From contig JBGAVG010000002.1 in assembly GCA_044228245.1 (NCBI GenBank), forward strand, positions 315,633-379,632: a DNA stretch of 64,000 bases. Reading direction: 5' to 3'. Of this stretch, positions 7,856 through 17,270 are shown in pieces (position 1 is the first letter of the stretch; the number at the start of each line of letters is the position of its first letter). The position numbers and the translations under genes are program-made. The stretch comes from Methylotenera_A sp044228245 (GTDB lineage Bacteria; Pseudomonadota; Gammaproteobacteria; Burkholderiales; Methylophilaceae). The notes below the pieces were generated by a model. That model was not told the DNA's origin and did no database searches. It saw nothing but the letters and a program-made list of their open reading frames with translations.

Positions 7856-9061
7856 CTATCTGGCGCTTTCAAGAAATAACGCTGCCAACTTCCCTGCTTC
7901 GTTATCAATACTATGCCGCTGTGTCACTCTGGTGTAGGCAGCCTCCCCCATATCGCTTAGCTGCTGCACAGATGCGGATAGCACTTGTTCGATTGCATTG
8001 GAAAGTTCCAATACGGATCCTGCGGGAACCAGCCAGCCATTCTCACCTGGAATCACCAGTTCCGGAATCCCTGCAATATAGGTGCTGATCACCGGCCGTT
8101 TAAGCGCCATCGCCTCCATAATGACGACTGGCAAACCTTCGGCAAAGCTGGGCAGCACCATGGCTTGTGATGCCAGAATCTCGTCGCGCACCTGTTTGCT
8201 GCTGATCCAGCCAGTGATCTTTACATTGACATCAAGACCATACGCTTTAATAGCCCGCTCGACTTCAGGCCGCATTTCTCCGTCTCCGGCTAGCACCAAC
8301 TCAAATTCAAGGCCCTTTTCTTTTAACATTCGGCACGCTTGCAGCAATAAGAGTTGCCCTTTCTGCTCACATAGCCTGCCAACGCATACCAGACGGGCTT
8401 TATGGGGTGGCAGTGAAGACGCGACATCGTAGAATGATTGCTCAAGCCCACAATGGACGATTTTTACTTTATGCCAGTATTCATGCGCTATCCAGCGATA
8501 TAACTGGCTCCGTCCAAAAGAACTGATGGCCACAACAAAGGAGGCCTGACGGATTTTTTCTGCAAGCTTGAGTGTCTGCGGCTTATCAAACTCCTCTGGC
8601 CCATGGACTGTAAAACTGTAAGGTGGTCCACCAAGCGCATGCGCCAGCATGACGACTTCAGCCGAGTTGCTGCCAAAATGGGCATGCACATGCTGTGCGC
8701 CAAACGATCTCATCCAAAGAAAGGCTTGGCAAGCTTCTACTAAGTAAATGAGATGGAAGACTAACGGCCTATCCGCATTCCAGCCCATTTTCAATGCTAA
8801 TTTAAACGTCATAAAAAACCGTATGGGAGTTGAAACAAGTACTTTAAGCACCGCGGACAATAGCGCGAATACGCCGCTCTCAAGCACATACTGCGTATTG
8901 GCTTGTTCCTCCAAATCCTCCTGGTCTACCAGTTCACCTTTTCCGCCTCTCAGCGCGATACGCTGAATAGTCATACCCAACCTTTCTAGAGCAAGGATCT
9001 CTCGGCGGATAAAGCTGTGGCTGACCTTGGGGTATTGATTAATAAAATAGGCAACGCGCAT
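7856..9061 (-). CDS. GT4 glycosyltransferase (WcaL-like)
   Basis: GT-B fold retaining glycosyltransferase, probably adding one sugar to the lipid-linked EPS repeat unit in the cytoplasm. N-terminal MRVAYFINQYPKVSHSFIRRE resembles colanic-acid WcaL-type enzymes. The C-terminal domain has VCVGRLCEQKGQ (about 226) and the EX7E nucleotide-sugar motif EGLPVVIMEAMAL (about 314). ATG 9061 is preferred over the adjoining TTG because GTGAG lies seven bases upstream. About 401 residues, normal length. Followed with one base gap by the membrane GT2. Confidence 0.85.
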   Translation of the reverse strand: MRVAYFINQYPKVSHSFIRREILALERLGMTIQRIALRGGKGELVDQEDLEEQANTQYVLESGVFALLSAVLKVLVSTPIRFFMTFKLALKMGWNADRPLVFHLIYLVEACQAFLWMRSFGAQHVHAHFGSNSAEVVMLAHALGGPPYSFTVHGPEEFDKPQTLKLAEKIRQASFVVAISSFGRSQLYRWIAHEYWHKVKIVHCGLEQSFYDVASSLPPHKARLVCVGRLCEQKGQLLLLQACRMLKEKGLEFELVLAGDGEMRPEVERAIKAYGLDVNVKITGWISSKQVRDEILASQAMVLPSFAEGLPVVIMEAMALKRPVISTYIAGIPELVIPGENGWLVPAGSVLELSNAIEQVLSASVQQLSDMGEAAYTRVTQRHSIDNEAGKLAALFLESAR

Positions 9062-9101
9062 CAAATCTCACTTAAATAATAAATTGTATTTTTAATTTTA
9101 A

Positions 9102-10037
9102 TTAATGCTTATCCATGTTGGGCAATGCTGAAACTTTCATCCATTCGTGACTGATAGACAATCCTTTTTGGATTGAAATACGAGGTTGCCAGCCAAACAT
9201 CCTCTTTGCTTCTGTGCTATCCAGCACTATCTCTTTAACATCAAATTTTCTTGATTCAGTGTATTCAATTTCCACATCTGATCGCGTTTCTTCTCTAATC
9301 AAATCCACCAATTCGTTAAGTGACACAGCTTTACCAGAACCGGCATTTACAACCCCGACTGCGTCTTTTTCAATTGCCAATCTGCAAAGTTTCGCCAAAT
9401 CTGTCACGAACAGATAATCGCGTTTAACCGTCCCATTACCCCAAATTTGAATTTTTTTCTTGGCTAACATTTGTGCCATGAATGTGGAAACCGCTCCGAA
9501 TTCGCTTTGGTATCCTTGTCTGGGTCCATATAAATTCGCCGGTCGAATAATCATTGGTCTCAAGTCATAAAGATGTGCAAACATTCCCAAATATTTCTCT
9601 ATTGCAACCTTAACAACGCCATATGAGCAAATCGGGTTAAGCGCATGCGTTTCTGGCACTGGGCTAACTGAAGGCTGGCCGTAAACAGCTCCTCCCGTTG
9701 AGAAAAATACAATACGCTTGATGTTGCTAGCCAGCATGAGCTGCAAAAAAATAACTGTATTGACCAGATTGCTCTGAATATCTGCTACAGGGTCCAGGTT
9801 AGAAGTGCTTGGTATTGTGGAACAAATCAAGTGAACTACTACATCCACAGCCTGAAGCGCCTGGGCGAGTAGCGTAGTATCAGCAAAATCGCCCAAAAAG
9901 TAATTAACGCCAAAAATAGGAAGGCGCCACTTTTCAGTATTCCTATCGAAAACATTGACATCGTATCCTGCCGACAGCAACTCATCGACAACATGAGAGC
10001 CGATAAACCCGTTACCCCCCAATACCAGCGCTCTCAT
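9102..10037 (-). CDS. NAD-dependent epimerase/dehydratase of nucleotide sugars
   Basis: Extended short-chain dehydrogenase/reductase, 311 residues. GGNGFIGSHVVDEL (NAD-binding Rossmann, residue 7), FSTGGAVYGQPS (about 113), and a catalytic Tyr-Lys pair in SYGVVKVAIEKY (about 142) are all present. The family contains UDP-sugar 4-epimerases and dTDP/GDP-sugar dehydratases; the sequence alone does not identify the substrate. It sits between two GT4 genes, with one base to the upstream gene, and so probably makes a precursor for this EPS. Confidence 0.8.
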   Translation of the reverse strand: MRALVLGGNGFIGSHVVDELLSAGYDVNVFDRNTEKWRLPIFGVNYFLGDFADTTLLAQALQAVDVVVHLICSTIPSTSNLDPVADIQSNLVNTVIFLQLMLASNIKRIVFFSTGGAVYGQPSVSPVPETHALNPICSYGVVKVAIEKYLGMFAHLYDLRPMIIRPANLYGPRQGYQSEFGAVSTFMAQMLAKKKIQIWGNGTVKRDYLFVTDLAKLCRLAIEKDAVGVVNAGSGKAVSLNELVDLIREETRSDVEIEYTESRKFDVKEIVLDSTEAKRMFGWQPRISIQKGLSISHEWMKVSALPNMDKH

Positions 10038-10038
10038 T

Positions 10039-11199
10039 TTAATTAACCTCCTTTTTGGCGTCCTGATCGTTTAAGCGTGACACCAGGAGCTTTGCCCGTT
10101 GACGCCCGACATTTGACCACACATATTCATTGGCTTTCATATGGGCATTTTTCGAGAGTCTTTTTCTTAAATCAACATCCTCAGAAATCTTCTTTAATGA
10201 TTCAATCCAGGTTTCAGCATCAAAAGGAGCCATGACAAAGCCTTCTTTGCCATGCTCGACAACCCCGCCGCCGCCCATGGGGCTCACAATACAAGGCAAC
10301 CCTGCCCCAAGCGCAAGATAGGTCACTAATGGGCTGCCCTCTTCAAGGCTTGGCAGAATGAAGACATCCGCTTCTTTATATATTGATCTCAAATCTTTCA
10401 CATAAGGTACATGTTCAATATCAGACCTCTTCAGGTAAGGTTCAATAATATGGCGAACCTCAGGCTGAATGTCGCCGACCAGCCTTAATTTTCCTTTTAT
10501 ATTGGATCTGCACCAATAATCCAAGATCAGATGCGGGCCTTTACGTACGCCTATCGTGCCGACAAAAATCGCTGTGATTCCAGCATCCTGAGAGCGTCCG
10601 ACTAATTCATCCGCCGGCAGAACCTCACTCTCTCTGAGTCCGTAAGTCGTTTCAAGTATTTTTCTGGGGGAAACATTCGCAGCAATCAATGATGCTGTGA
10701 CATTCGGACTGCAGGAAAATACAAAATCTGACAGCTCGAGCTTAGCTGACTCCTCAATTACGGCTTCAGAAGTTATGCCATGGGCCGGCTTCAGTCCCAG
10801 CCGAGCATACTCAGCATCCAGTATCGATTTGCTCGTTGCCTGGTGTGTATTAACACTCTCCATGATAAGTTGATGCCCACGCGCATATAGATTTTTATAA
10901 AGCGCAAGTGAAGCCCCTGGCCAAAGATAAACGATGTCCGAGTTGGTTAGCGAGCTAGAAAATCGAAATTCAGAAAATTTCTTGATCTGCTTTTCGGTCA
11001 ATAGCCGATATGCGATAGATTTTGCCCAAGCAGGAAAGGCGTTCCGATAGAAAGGTTTGATTAAGTCAGCACCCGAAGCAATTCCCATGATAGAAACTTC
11101 TGTATCCTCTGACTGCATAGCTTCAATAATAGAAAGTGCTGCATAAGCGATGCCGCCTATGTGGAAATAATTAGGGTAAAAAGCAGCGATTTTCTTCAT
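10039..11199 (-). CDS. GT4 glycosyltransferase
   Basis: GT-B fold glycosyltransferase, 386 residues. N-terminal half begins MKKIAAFYPNYFHIGGIAYA. The C-terminal half has AIFVGTIGVRKGPHLI (about 212) and DVFILPSLEEGSPLVTYLAL (about 281), whose EX7-type loop binds the nucleotide sugar, then GGGGVVEHGKEGF. Presumably adds an internal sugar to the EPS repeat unit. One base separates its stop from the next gene start. Confidence 0.8.
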   Translation of the reverse strand: MKKIAAFYPNYFHIGGIAYAALSIIEAMQSEDTEVSIMGIASGADLIKPFYRNAFPAWAKSIAYRLLTEKQIKKFSEFRFSSSLTNSDIVYLWPGASLALYKNLYARGHQLIMESVNTHQATSKSILDAEYARLGLKPAHGITSEAVIEESAKLELSDFVFSCSPNVTASLIAANVSPRKILETTYGLRESEVLPADELVGRSQDAGITAIFVGTIGVRKGPHLILDYWCRSNIKGKLRLVGDIQPEVRHIIEPYLKRSDIEHVPYVKDLRSIYKEADVFILPSLEEGSPLVTYLALGAGLPCIVSPMGGGGVVEHGKEGFVMAPFDAETWIESLKKISEDVDLRKRLSKNAHMKANEYVWSNVGRQRAKLLVSRLNDQDAKKEVN

Positions 11200-11234
11200 G
11201 AGTTCTTATCGATCATAACGTAATTATTTTTAAT

Positions 11235-12224
11235 TCATTTATATTCAATTAATCGGATAGCGCTACCGAATACCCGCTGATAATGGAATCGTAGCTGGCC
11301 ATACATTTCAGCAAACTTACCCAGCACACTAAAACTCGCCAACAGCCATGGGTGAGGCTTCGATTCCTTTTTATTTCTCATGGCCAGTCGGACGATCTGC
11401 AATGGATAAATTAATGCAACCATCAGCCCATACTGCCAGCAAAAAAAACTTGTAAAAATCACAACCACTGGGATCAACAAGCCCCAGATCAAGGAACGCC
11501 TCGACTCCTTGACCCAATGCTGTTCTGACGATGCTCCATGCAAATAAGCACCTTCTGCAAATGCATAACCGCCACGGACATTTCGCTTCCACCATTGGCT
11601 AAATCTGGTCATCGCAGCATCATGCAATACCATTTCTACATCCAGCCGCCAGATTTTCCAACCTGCCAAGCGCAATCTGACACATAGCTCTGGCTCTTCC
11701 CCAGCGATTAGCTGGTTTCTAAACCCTCCAGCATCCTGAAAAGCTTTCACCCGCATCAACGCATTACCGCCGCTGGCCTTTGCCTCACCAATGGGCGTAT
11801 TCCATTCTAAATCACACATTAAATTATAAATGGACTTCTCCGGATATCTTTCCCGACAATGACCGCTGACTACGGCTACTTCCTGATGCATTTCAAGGAA
11901 AGCAACCCCTTGGTCCATCCATTCCGGCATGACTTCGCAATCGCCATCCACAAACTGCACATACTTTAGATTAGGCGAGATTTTCTGAATATACTGAAAT
12001 CCGGCATTTCTTGCTCTAGCGGCTGTGAAGGGGATTTTCATATCCAGCGCAATAGCATTGACGCCCAGCGCGGTTGCCTCTTTCATGGAATCATCGGTTG
12101 AACCTGAATCTACATATACAACCGCAAAGCCTTTTCCAGATAATGACTGAAGGCAACGAACCAATCGCTGACCTTCATTGCGCCCTATCACCACCACGCC
12201 AACCGTTGTCACAGCATCCAGCAT
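11235..12224 (-). CDS. GT2 glycosyltransferase with C-terminal membrane segments
   Basis: GT-A fold inverting glycosyltransferase, 329 residues. VGVVVIGRNEGQRLVRCL (residue 8) and YVDSGSTDDS bind the nucleotide sugar. QFVDGDCEVMPEWM carries the Asp-X-Asp metal site (about 92), and GEEPELCVRLRLAGW holds the likely catalytic acid (about 181). Two hydrophobic segments follow at about 245-285. The layout (rffA-like, Wzx, then several GT2 genes) suggests it adds a sugar to the unit flipped by the upstream Wzx. Confidence 0.82.
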   Translation of the reverse strand: MLDAVTTVGVVVIGRNEGQRLVRCLQSLSGKGFAVVYVDSGSTDDSMKEATALGVNAIALDMKIPFTAARARNAGFQYIQKISPNLKYVQFVDGDCEVMPEWMDQGVAFLEMHQEVAVVSGHCRERYPEKSIYNLMCDLEWNTPIGEAKASGGNALMRVKAFQDAGGFRNQLIAGEEPELCVRLRLAGWKIWRLDVEMVLHDAAMTRFSQWWKRNVRGGYAFAEGAYLHGASSEQHWVKESRRSLIWGLLIPVVVIFTSFFCWQYGLMVALIYPLQIVRLAMRNKKESKPHPWLLASFSVLGKFAEMYGQLRFHYQRVFGSAIRLIEYK

Positions 12225-12315
12225 TTTTATCTACATTCCTGAAAACACATTCTCAAAATTAAAAATATAACAACTCATCTGCATATGATTAAGCCGTTCC
12301 TCTTTTTAATTTTCT

Positions 12316-13302
12316 TTAATGGATTTTCCATACTCTTCCAGTCAAAATCGCTTTAAGGTCTCCCCACAACAGATCAAATGAATAATACTTGGGGTCTCGC
12401 AGTTCTCCTTGTGCCCCCAATCTCAAAAAGCGCCGCATAAAGTAAGTCAAACGTCCAATAGACCACAGAAAATCGGCCATGACAAGTGCTGAAATACCAT
12501 AATGTTTGACGAGATATCGTCTTCGAGAGTTATACCAATAAGCAGGCCTGCGCTTGGTGCTTTTAATGCCGGTAGATGCGCCTTCAATATGCATCACGAC
12601 TGATTCTGGCACATACCAAGTTTGCCATCCTGCCTTAGCCGCTCTTTGAAAAAAATCCACTTCCTCAAAATACAAGAAGAACCCTTCATCCATCAGGCCA
12701 ATTTCATCAATCACTTCACGCCTGATGATCATGCTTGACCCAGAAACCCAGTCACAACGATGCGCCTCATCGCACAATGGCGGTGTTACCTCGTAATTTG
12801 ATAAAAATCGATCGAGAATACCTAACCGTGCACCTTCCAGCAACTCACTTATTGGAGAATGAAATCTATGTGCCGAGCATTCGATACCGCCATCTTCATT
12901 TTCAAGCCGACTGCCAGCAATCCCCACCTCAGGATGCTTCTCCATAAATGTAATCAAATGTTCAATCGCGCCTTCCCGCGCCACAGAGTCCGGGTTTAAC
13001 AGCATCAAATAATCCACATGGTCAGCCGACGAAAATGCTTTTGAAAAGCCGATGTTATTGCCATAAGCAAAGCCGCCATTTTTACTCATCGGCATAATGC
13101 TTGACCATGAGCCCCATCCCTCAGAATCGATTGCTGAAGCAATTCTTTCAGCTGAGCCATCACCGGAAGCATTATCAACGATAAGAACCTGGCCACCGCC
13201 CAGTGCATCCTTCTGAGAATCCAGGGCACGCAAAGAGTTAATCACCAGATCCGCCGTACGGTAATTAACCGTAATAATCCATGTAATGGGCCTACTACTC
13301 AA
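12316..13302 (-). CDS. GT2 glycosyltransferase (rhamnosyltransferase-like)
   Basis: GT-A fold glycosyltransferase, 328 residues. IITVNYRTADLVINSL (residue 9), LIVDNASGDGS (about 40), and LMLLNPDS (metal site, about 98) are characteristic of WbbL-type rhamnosyltransferases. DEGFFLYFEEVDFFQRA (about 205) holds the ED catalytic motif. The start is TTG with GGAGG four bases upstream. The first 8 bases overlap the end of the next-upstream GT2 gene, so translation is probably coupled. Confidence 0.84.
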   Translation of the reverse strand: MSSRPITWIITVNYRTADLVINSLRALDSQKDALGGGQVLIVDNASGDGSAERIASAIDSEGWGSWSSIMPMSKNGGFAYGNNIGFSKAFSSADHVDYLMLLNPDSVAREGAIEHLITFMEKHPEVGIAGSRLENEDGGIECSAHRFHSPISELLEGARLGILDRFLSNYEVTPPLCDEAHRCDWVSGSSMIIRREVIDEIGLMDEGFFLYFEEVDFFQRAAKAGWQTWYVPESVVMHIEGASTGIKSTKRRPAYWYNSRRRYLVKHYGISALVMADFLWSIGRLTYFMRRFLRLGAQGELRDPKYYSFDLLWGDLKAILTGRVWKIH

Positions 13303-14185
13303 GTGGCCTCCAGAATTTAACTTTCGGTCTGAAGAAAATCAACCCGTTAAATAATGGCCATATCGTTTTAAATGGCACTTTACGTGTAGCAATCTCCCAT
13401 GCGTTTTTGAAGAACCAGAGCCAGATTCTCACAAGCTTCTTAATGTTCGATTTACCTGACAGCCTGATCGAAGCAAAGTGATTTCTTACATAGTAGCCAT
13501 GTTTTAACATATCCACCTTTGAAGTGAATGGATCAAACTTTCCCTTTTGGTAGTGCACGACGATACTTTTTATCACGCAGTAGCTTTCCCTGGAGCGTGA
13601 TACCCGTTCTGTAAATTCAAAATCTTCGTCGTACATAAAATACTCTTCCATGGGCAGGCCAAAGTCTAGAATCGACTGGGAAGATACCAGGCAGCCAATC
13701 CAGGTGGCTCTGATACAGGGCACACAGCCATCTTGCAACACTGAGCCATACCACTTATTTGAACCGTCCGCAGAAGGGGACATATAGACTTGTCGGTCAG
13801 GGTTAACCACTACCGAGGCTAAATATCCAGTTTTTGCTGAATCGAAATACTTGCAGTTCGTCATCTCTTCCAGTGCATTTATCTCCGGGACAGCATCATC
13901 GTCAAACAGCCATGACCATTGATGCCCCTTGTCCATGGCCATTTTTATTCCGGTGGTAAATCCTCCGGCACTGCCCACATTGCCCTGTTGATGAACTGTT
14001 ATATCGGATTGTTGATTCAACCAGTCCAGAATTCTGAGGTTGGTTCCCTGGAATATCACAATGATTTCATCAAGTTTTCTTGTCTGATTTTTTAAATTAT
14101 GTATGACATGCTTAAGATCTTCTTCTCTGGAAAAAGCCAGGACAATCGCCGCCACTGATTCATGCTTCATTTTTACATCGTCCAT
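13295..14185 (-). CDS. GT2 glycosyltransferase (galactofuranosyl/rhamnosyltransferase-like)
   Basis: GT-A fold enzyme, 296 residues from the chosen ATG. SVAAIVLAFSREEDLKHVI, GSAGGFTTGIKMAM (about 78), WLFDDDAVPE (DDD metal site, about 92) and EEYFMYDEDFEFTERVSR (catalytic acid, about 180) recall GlfT/RfbF-type enzymes. ATG 14185 is chosen because GGAGGGG lies just upstream; the open frame extends seven codons to an unsupported TTG. Directly downstream of the wzx gene. Confidence 0.82.
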   Translation of the reverse strand: MDDVKMKHESVAAIVLAFSREEDLKHVIHNLKNQTRKLDEIIVIFQGTNLRILDWLNQQSDITVHQQGNVGSAGGFTTGIKMAMDKGHQWSWLFDDDAVPEINALEEMTNCKYFDSAKTGYLASVVVNPDRQVYMSPSADGSNKWYGSVLQDGCVPCIRATWIGCLVSSQSILDFGLPMEEYFMYDEDFEFTERVSRSRESYCVIKSIVVHYQKGKFDPFTSKVDMLKHGYYVRNHFASIRLSGKSNIKKLVRIWLWFFKNAWEIATRKVPFKTIWPLFNGLIFFRPKVKFWRPLE

Positions 14186-14232
14186 TCCATTCCCCCTCCA
14201 TTTCAATCTTTTTACTTTTCAATCTAAGCAAA

Positions 14233-15612
14233 TCAAATACCGGCTTTAATGCTCTCATATGCCATGACGAACAGCTTAGAAAAGCCATACCCAGCCAAAA
14301 GCGCTGGCAAAGCAATCAACTCGCGCTTCCAGTCAAGCAACCCAAGCCGTTTCATAAAATACCAAGTTAAAGGCAATGTAAATAAAATAGCCAGCGCGAT
14401 CACATACAACGCTCCATCCATGCCAAAGAAACGGTAGGCTGGTATCAACAGACCAAACATCGCAATCAACTGTATCACATTCATCGGAACAGAGAGTTTG
14501 GATTTCCCGAGCGCCAGATAGCATTGCTCGGCAAGAATAGTGCTGGAACCAATCAGCCAGATTGCAAGTATTCCAATCATATGCCCTGCGCTTTCGTAAC
14601 GGCTGTCATAAAGCACCTCGGTGATAATGTAACCGGCATTGATTAAAAAACCACACAGGAATAAAGTCAAGGCATCAAAAGGCAAACGGAATTTATAATA
14701 GACCTTAATCAATTCGGCCGGACGCTCACGGTGAACCCTGCTTAACACAGGATAGGCAACCGAAGAAGCCCACCGAGACATAATCTCTTGAAAAGCATTC
14801 GTGATAAAAATTGCAATCGTATAAATGCCCAGCAACTGTGAACTGATCAGACCAGCTAAAATCAGTTTATCGCTGCTCCTGACAAAATAGCCCATAATGG
14901 TGGTTAATAAAATCCATTTCCCAAAACCAAACAGCTCTTTAAATGCGCGTGACTCCCAGGCAAATTGATTATTTGTTCCATGGAGTAATAAATGGCTGAT
15001 TAGCGTTTTCGCAACAGCCCCCACCAAAGCACCGATAACGAGCGCCCATATAGATTGCTTCACTAACGCAAAGCTGATCATCGTCAGCAAACTCAAGACT
15101 TGAACCCCAAGTTCAATCATCGTCAATTTTCCAACTGCCATGTGGCGGCTGGCACTCGCCAGTTTGGTTGACTCAAAGCCGGAAATGAGTGCTGTAAATG
15201 AAAGTGCGGCGATAATTGCCGGCAAACTCGAATCAGCATATGCACTACCAACAGGAACCAGCCCTGCCTGATTGGAAAAATAGAGCACACCACTTAAACT
15301 TAAAGCTGCCAGCCAGATCAGTGAGCCTCGCAGAATCTGCAGAACCCAGGCTGTATCCAGAAAGATTCTTTCATCACCGCGGCTGCTTTGGATAATGTTA
15401 TGCTGAACACCCAGATATGAACATAACTGCAGGCCAACGATCAGCGTATTGGCAACCGCCATGACACCAAACATGTCAGGCACTAGCAATCTTGTCATAA
15501 TCAAATTACTAGCAAGTCGTAACACCTGGCCACCCACTTGGCCGCCAAAAACCCATGCACTGGAGCGAATGACAAGATGGCGAACCGATGGATTTGTTTT
15601 ATTTTTATTCAT
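14233..15612 (-). CDS. Wzx-type lipid-linked oligosaccharide flippase (EPS system)
   Basis: Polytopic inner-membrane protein of 459 residues and about 12-14 hydrophobic segments, of the MOP/polysaccharide-synthase family. It moves undecaprenyl-diphosphate-linked repeat units to the periplasm. SAWVFGGQVGGQVLRLASN near the N-terminus and RLLVPDMFGVMAVANTLIVG are the usual start of the family. Immediately downstream of the wecE-like gene, an order also found in the enterobacterial common antigen cluster. A second flippase lies at 46251-47675. Confidence 0.87.
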   Translation of the reverse strand: MNKNKTNPSVRHLVIRSSAWVFGGQVGGQVLRLASNLIMTRLLVPDMFGVMAVANTLIVGLQLCSYLGVQHNIIQSSRGDERIFLDTAWVLQILRGSLIWLAALSLSGVLYFSNQAGLVPVGSAYADSSLPAIIAALSFTALISGFESTKLASASRHMAVGKLTMIELGVQVLSLLTMISFALVKQSIWALVIGALVGAVAKTLISHLLLHGTNNQFAWESRAFKELFGFGKWILLTTIMGYFVRSSDKLILAGLISSQLLGIYTIAIFITNAFQEIMSRWASSVAYPVLSRVHRERPAELIKVYYKFRLPFDALTLFLCGFLINAGYIITEVLYDSRYESAGHMIGILAIWLIGSSTILAEQCYLALGKSKLSVPMNVIQLIAMFGLLIPAYRFFGMDGALYVIALAILFTLPLTWYFMKRLGLLDWKRELIALPALLAGYGFSKLFVMAYESIKAGI

Positions 15613-15762
15613 CTTTGTTACAACGAATTACTTTCTGTTACCTAAATTTATAAGGGCGAGGTGAATGATTAGCTATAATGATAGATTCGCAAATAGCTCT
15701 TTCGGGTTACCATAGAGCAATGCTAATAATGCTATGAACCAAAAGCGACTAGTGGCTGTCAT

Positions 15763-16878
15763 CTAATCAAAAATCGCGGCACTTACTGTTTGAATGTCTT
15801 GCAAGCCATACCATAAAGGCAACCTCAGCAACCTATCAGCTAAATCTTCTGTGACGCTAAGAGAACCATGCGTACGGCAAAATTTGAGTCCAGCAGGGGA
15901 ACTGTGCAGCGGAACATAGTGGAATACCGGGTTGATCTCTTTTTTTCTCATTCGATCGATGGCTTCGGTACGTTCTTCCAGTGAATTAAAGAGCATGTAG
16001 TACATATGGGCATTGTGTTGCGTGTGTAGAGGCATGATCGGACGGCGAATTAACCCTTTCCGCTCAAACTCGGCAAGTTCATGATGATACTGATCCCAGA
16101 TTCGGAGGCGCTCTTTAGTAATCTCTTCGGCTTCTTGCAATTGTGCCCACAAGAACGCCGCAATAAGTTCTCCCGGCAGATATGAAGACCCAATATCTAC
16201 CCATGTGTACTTATCTACTTCGCCTCTAAAAAACCGACTGCGGTTAGTGCCTTTTTCACGGATGATTTCGGCTCTTTCAACAAAGCGATCATCGTTGATT
16301 AACAGCGCACCACCCTCCCCTGAAATAACATTTTTTGTTTCATGAAACGATATTGCACCGAAATGTCCAATCGCCCCCAGCGCTTTTCCTTTATATGTAG
16401 ACATAAGTCCCTGAGCCGCATCCTCGATGACATACAGATTATGTCGCTTCGCGATGTCCATAATCACATCCATTTCGCATCCGACACCAGCATAATGGAC
16501 GGGAACAATTGCTTTGGTTTTAGGCGTAATGGCTGCTTCGATAAGCTTCTCATCGATGTTTAACGTATCTGGTCTTATGTCCACAAACACCGGCACACCC
16601 CCACGCAACACAAAAGCATTTGCAGTAGAGACAAAAGTGTAAGAAGGCATGATGATTTCATCGCCGGGCTGTATATCAATAAGAATTGCTGCCATTTCAA
16701 GCGCCGCAGTGCATGAATGCGTAAGAAGCGCTTTTCTAGCCGCTGTGTTCGTTTCTAGCCATGCATGGCAATGCTTGGTAAATGTTCCATCGCCTGCAAG
16801 CTTTCTGTTTTCATGCGCTTGCGCAATGTATTTAAATTCATTACCTGTAAGATGAGGTCTATTGAATGGAATCGGCAT
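15763..16878 (-). CDS. wecE: dTDP-4-amino-4,6-dideoxygalactose transaminase (WecE/RffA)
   Basis: PLP-dependent sugar aminotransferase of the DegT/DnrJ/EryC1 family that makes dTDP-Fuc4N from dTDP-4-keto-6-deoxyglucose. It follows E. coli WecE closely: IPFNRPHLTGNEFKYI start, PGDEIIMPSYTFVSTANAF, VPVHYAGVGCEMD, VIEDAAQG (PLP-binding Asp) and SFHETKN with the Schiff-base lysine (about 185), then REKGTNRSRFFRGEVDKYTW. 371 residues is the normal length. The dTDP-glucose genes rmlA/rmlB are not in the window and must come from elsewhere. It heads the minus-strand GT run that follows a 392-base gap. Confidence 0.87.
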   Translation of the reverse strand: MPIPFNRPHLTGNEFKYIAQAHENRKLAGDGTFTKHCHAWLETNTAARKALLTHSCTAALEMAAILIDIQPGDEIIMPSYTFVSTANAFVLRGGVPVFVDIRPDTLNIDEKLIEAAITPKTKAIVPVHYAGVGCEMDVIMDIAKRHNLYVIEDAAQGLMSTYKGKALGAIGHFGAISFHETKNVISGEGGALLINDDRFVERAEIIREKGTNRSRFFRGEVDKYTWVDIGSSYLPGELIAAFLWAQLQEAEEITKERLRIWDQYHHELAEFERKGLIRRPIMPLHTQHNAHMYYMLFNSLEERTEAIDRMRKKEINPVFHYVPLHSSPAGLKFCRTHGSLSVTEDLADRLLRLPLWYGLQDIQTVSAAIFD

Positions 16879-17270
16879 ATTTTTTAGTCAGTTTTGATGT
16901 CAGAAAAAAGAAATTACTTACGCAATTAAAGCATATATCATGCCAAAATTAAACAAAATGATGTATAGGTACACAGATTGCTTGAATTATAAATTAACGA
17001 ATTGTTTAAGTAACAACATTATGCAATAGCTTTTCTCTGTTTATAAAAAAGTTTTACAATCGGGTAACAGATTCAATCCACTCATTCTCTTGAATCTTGC
17101 ATGCATGATAGAATCGTCCCAAACCTAAATAAGGGTAAACCATGACTTTAATATTAGCTGATAGCCATTAATTTCTTGGGATGGTATGCAACAGCATCCT
17201 CGGCGAGGCCTTGATAAAGATAGCCCATTTACACCTATTTAGTACGCTCAACTAAAATTAAGGAAGAAAA
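16879..17270. other. 392-base gene-free divergent region
   Basis: Lies between the divergently read wecE and DUF535 genes, so it should hold promoters for both. It is AT-rich. An AGGAAG at 17261-17266 serves the GTG start at 17271. A nine-codon ORF at 17142-17171 has a passable ribosome site but no other support. No clear -35/-10 pair, operator or RNA gene was recognised. Confidence 0.5.

Noticed and set aside
17142..17171. Nine-codon ORF with AAGGGT upstream in the 392-base gap
   Set aside because: Too short, and no attenuator structure follows.
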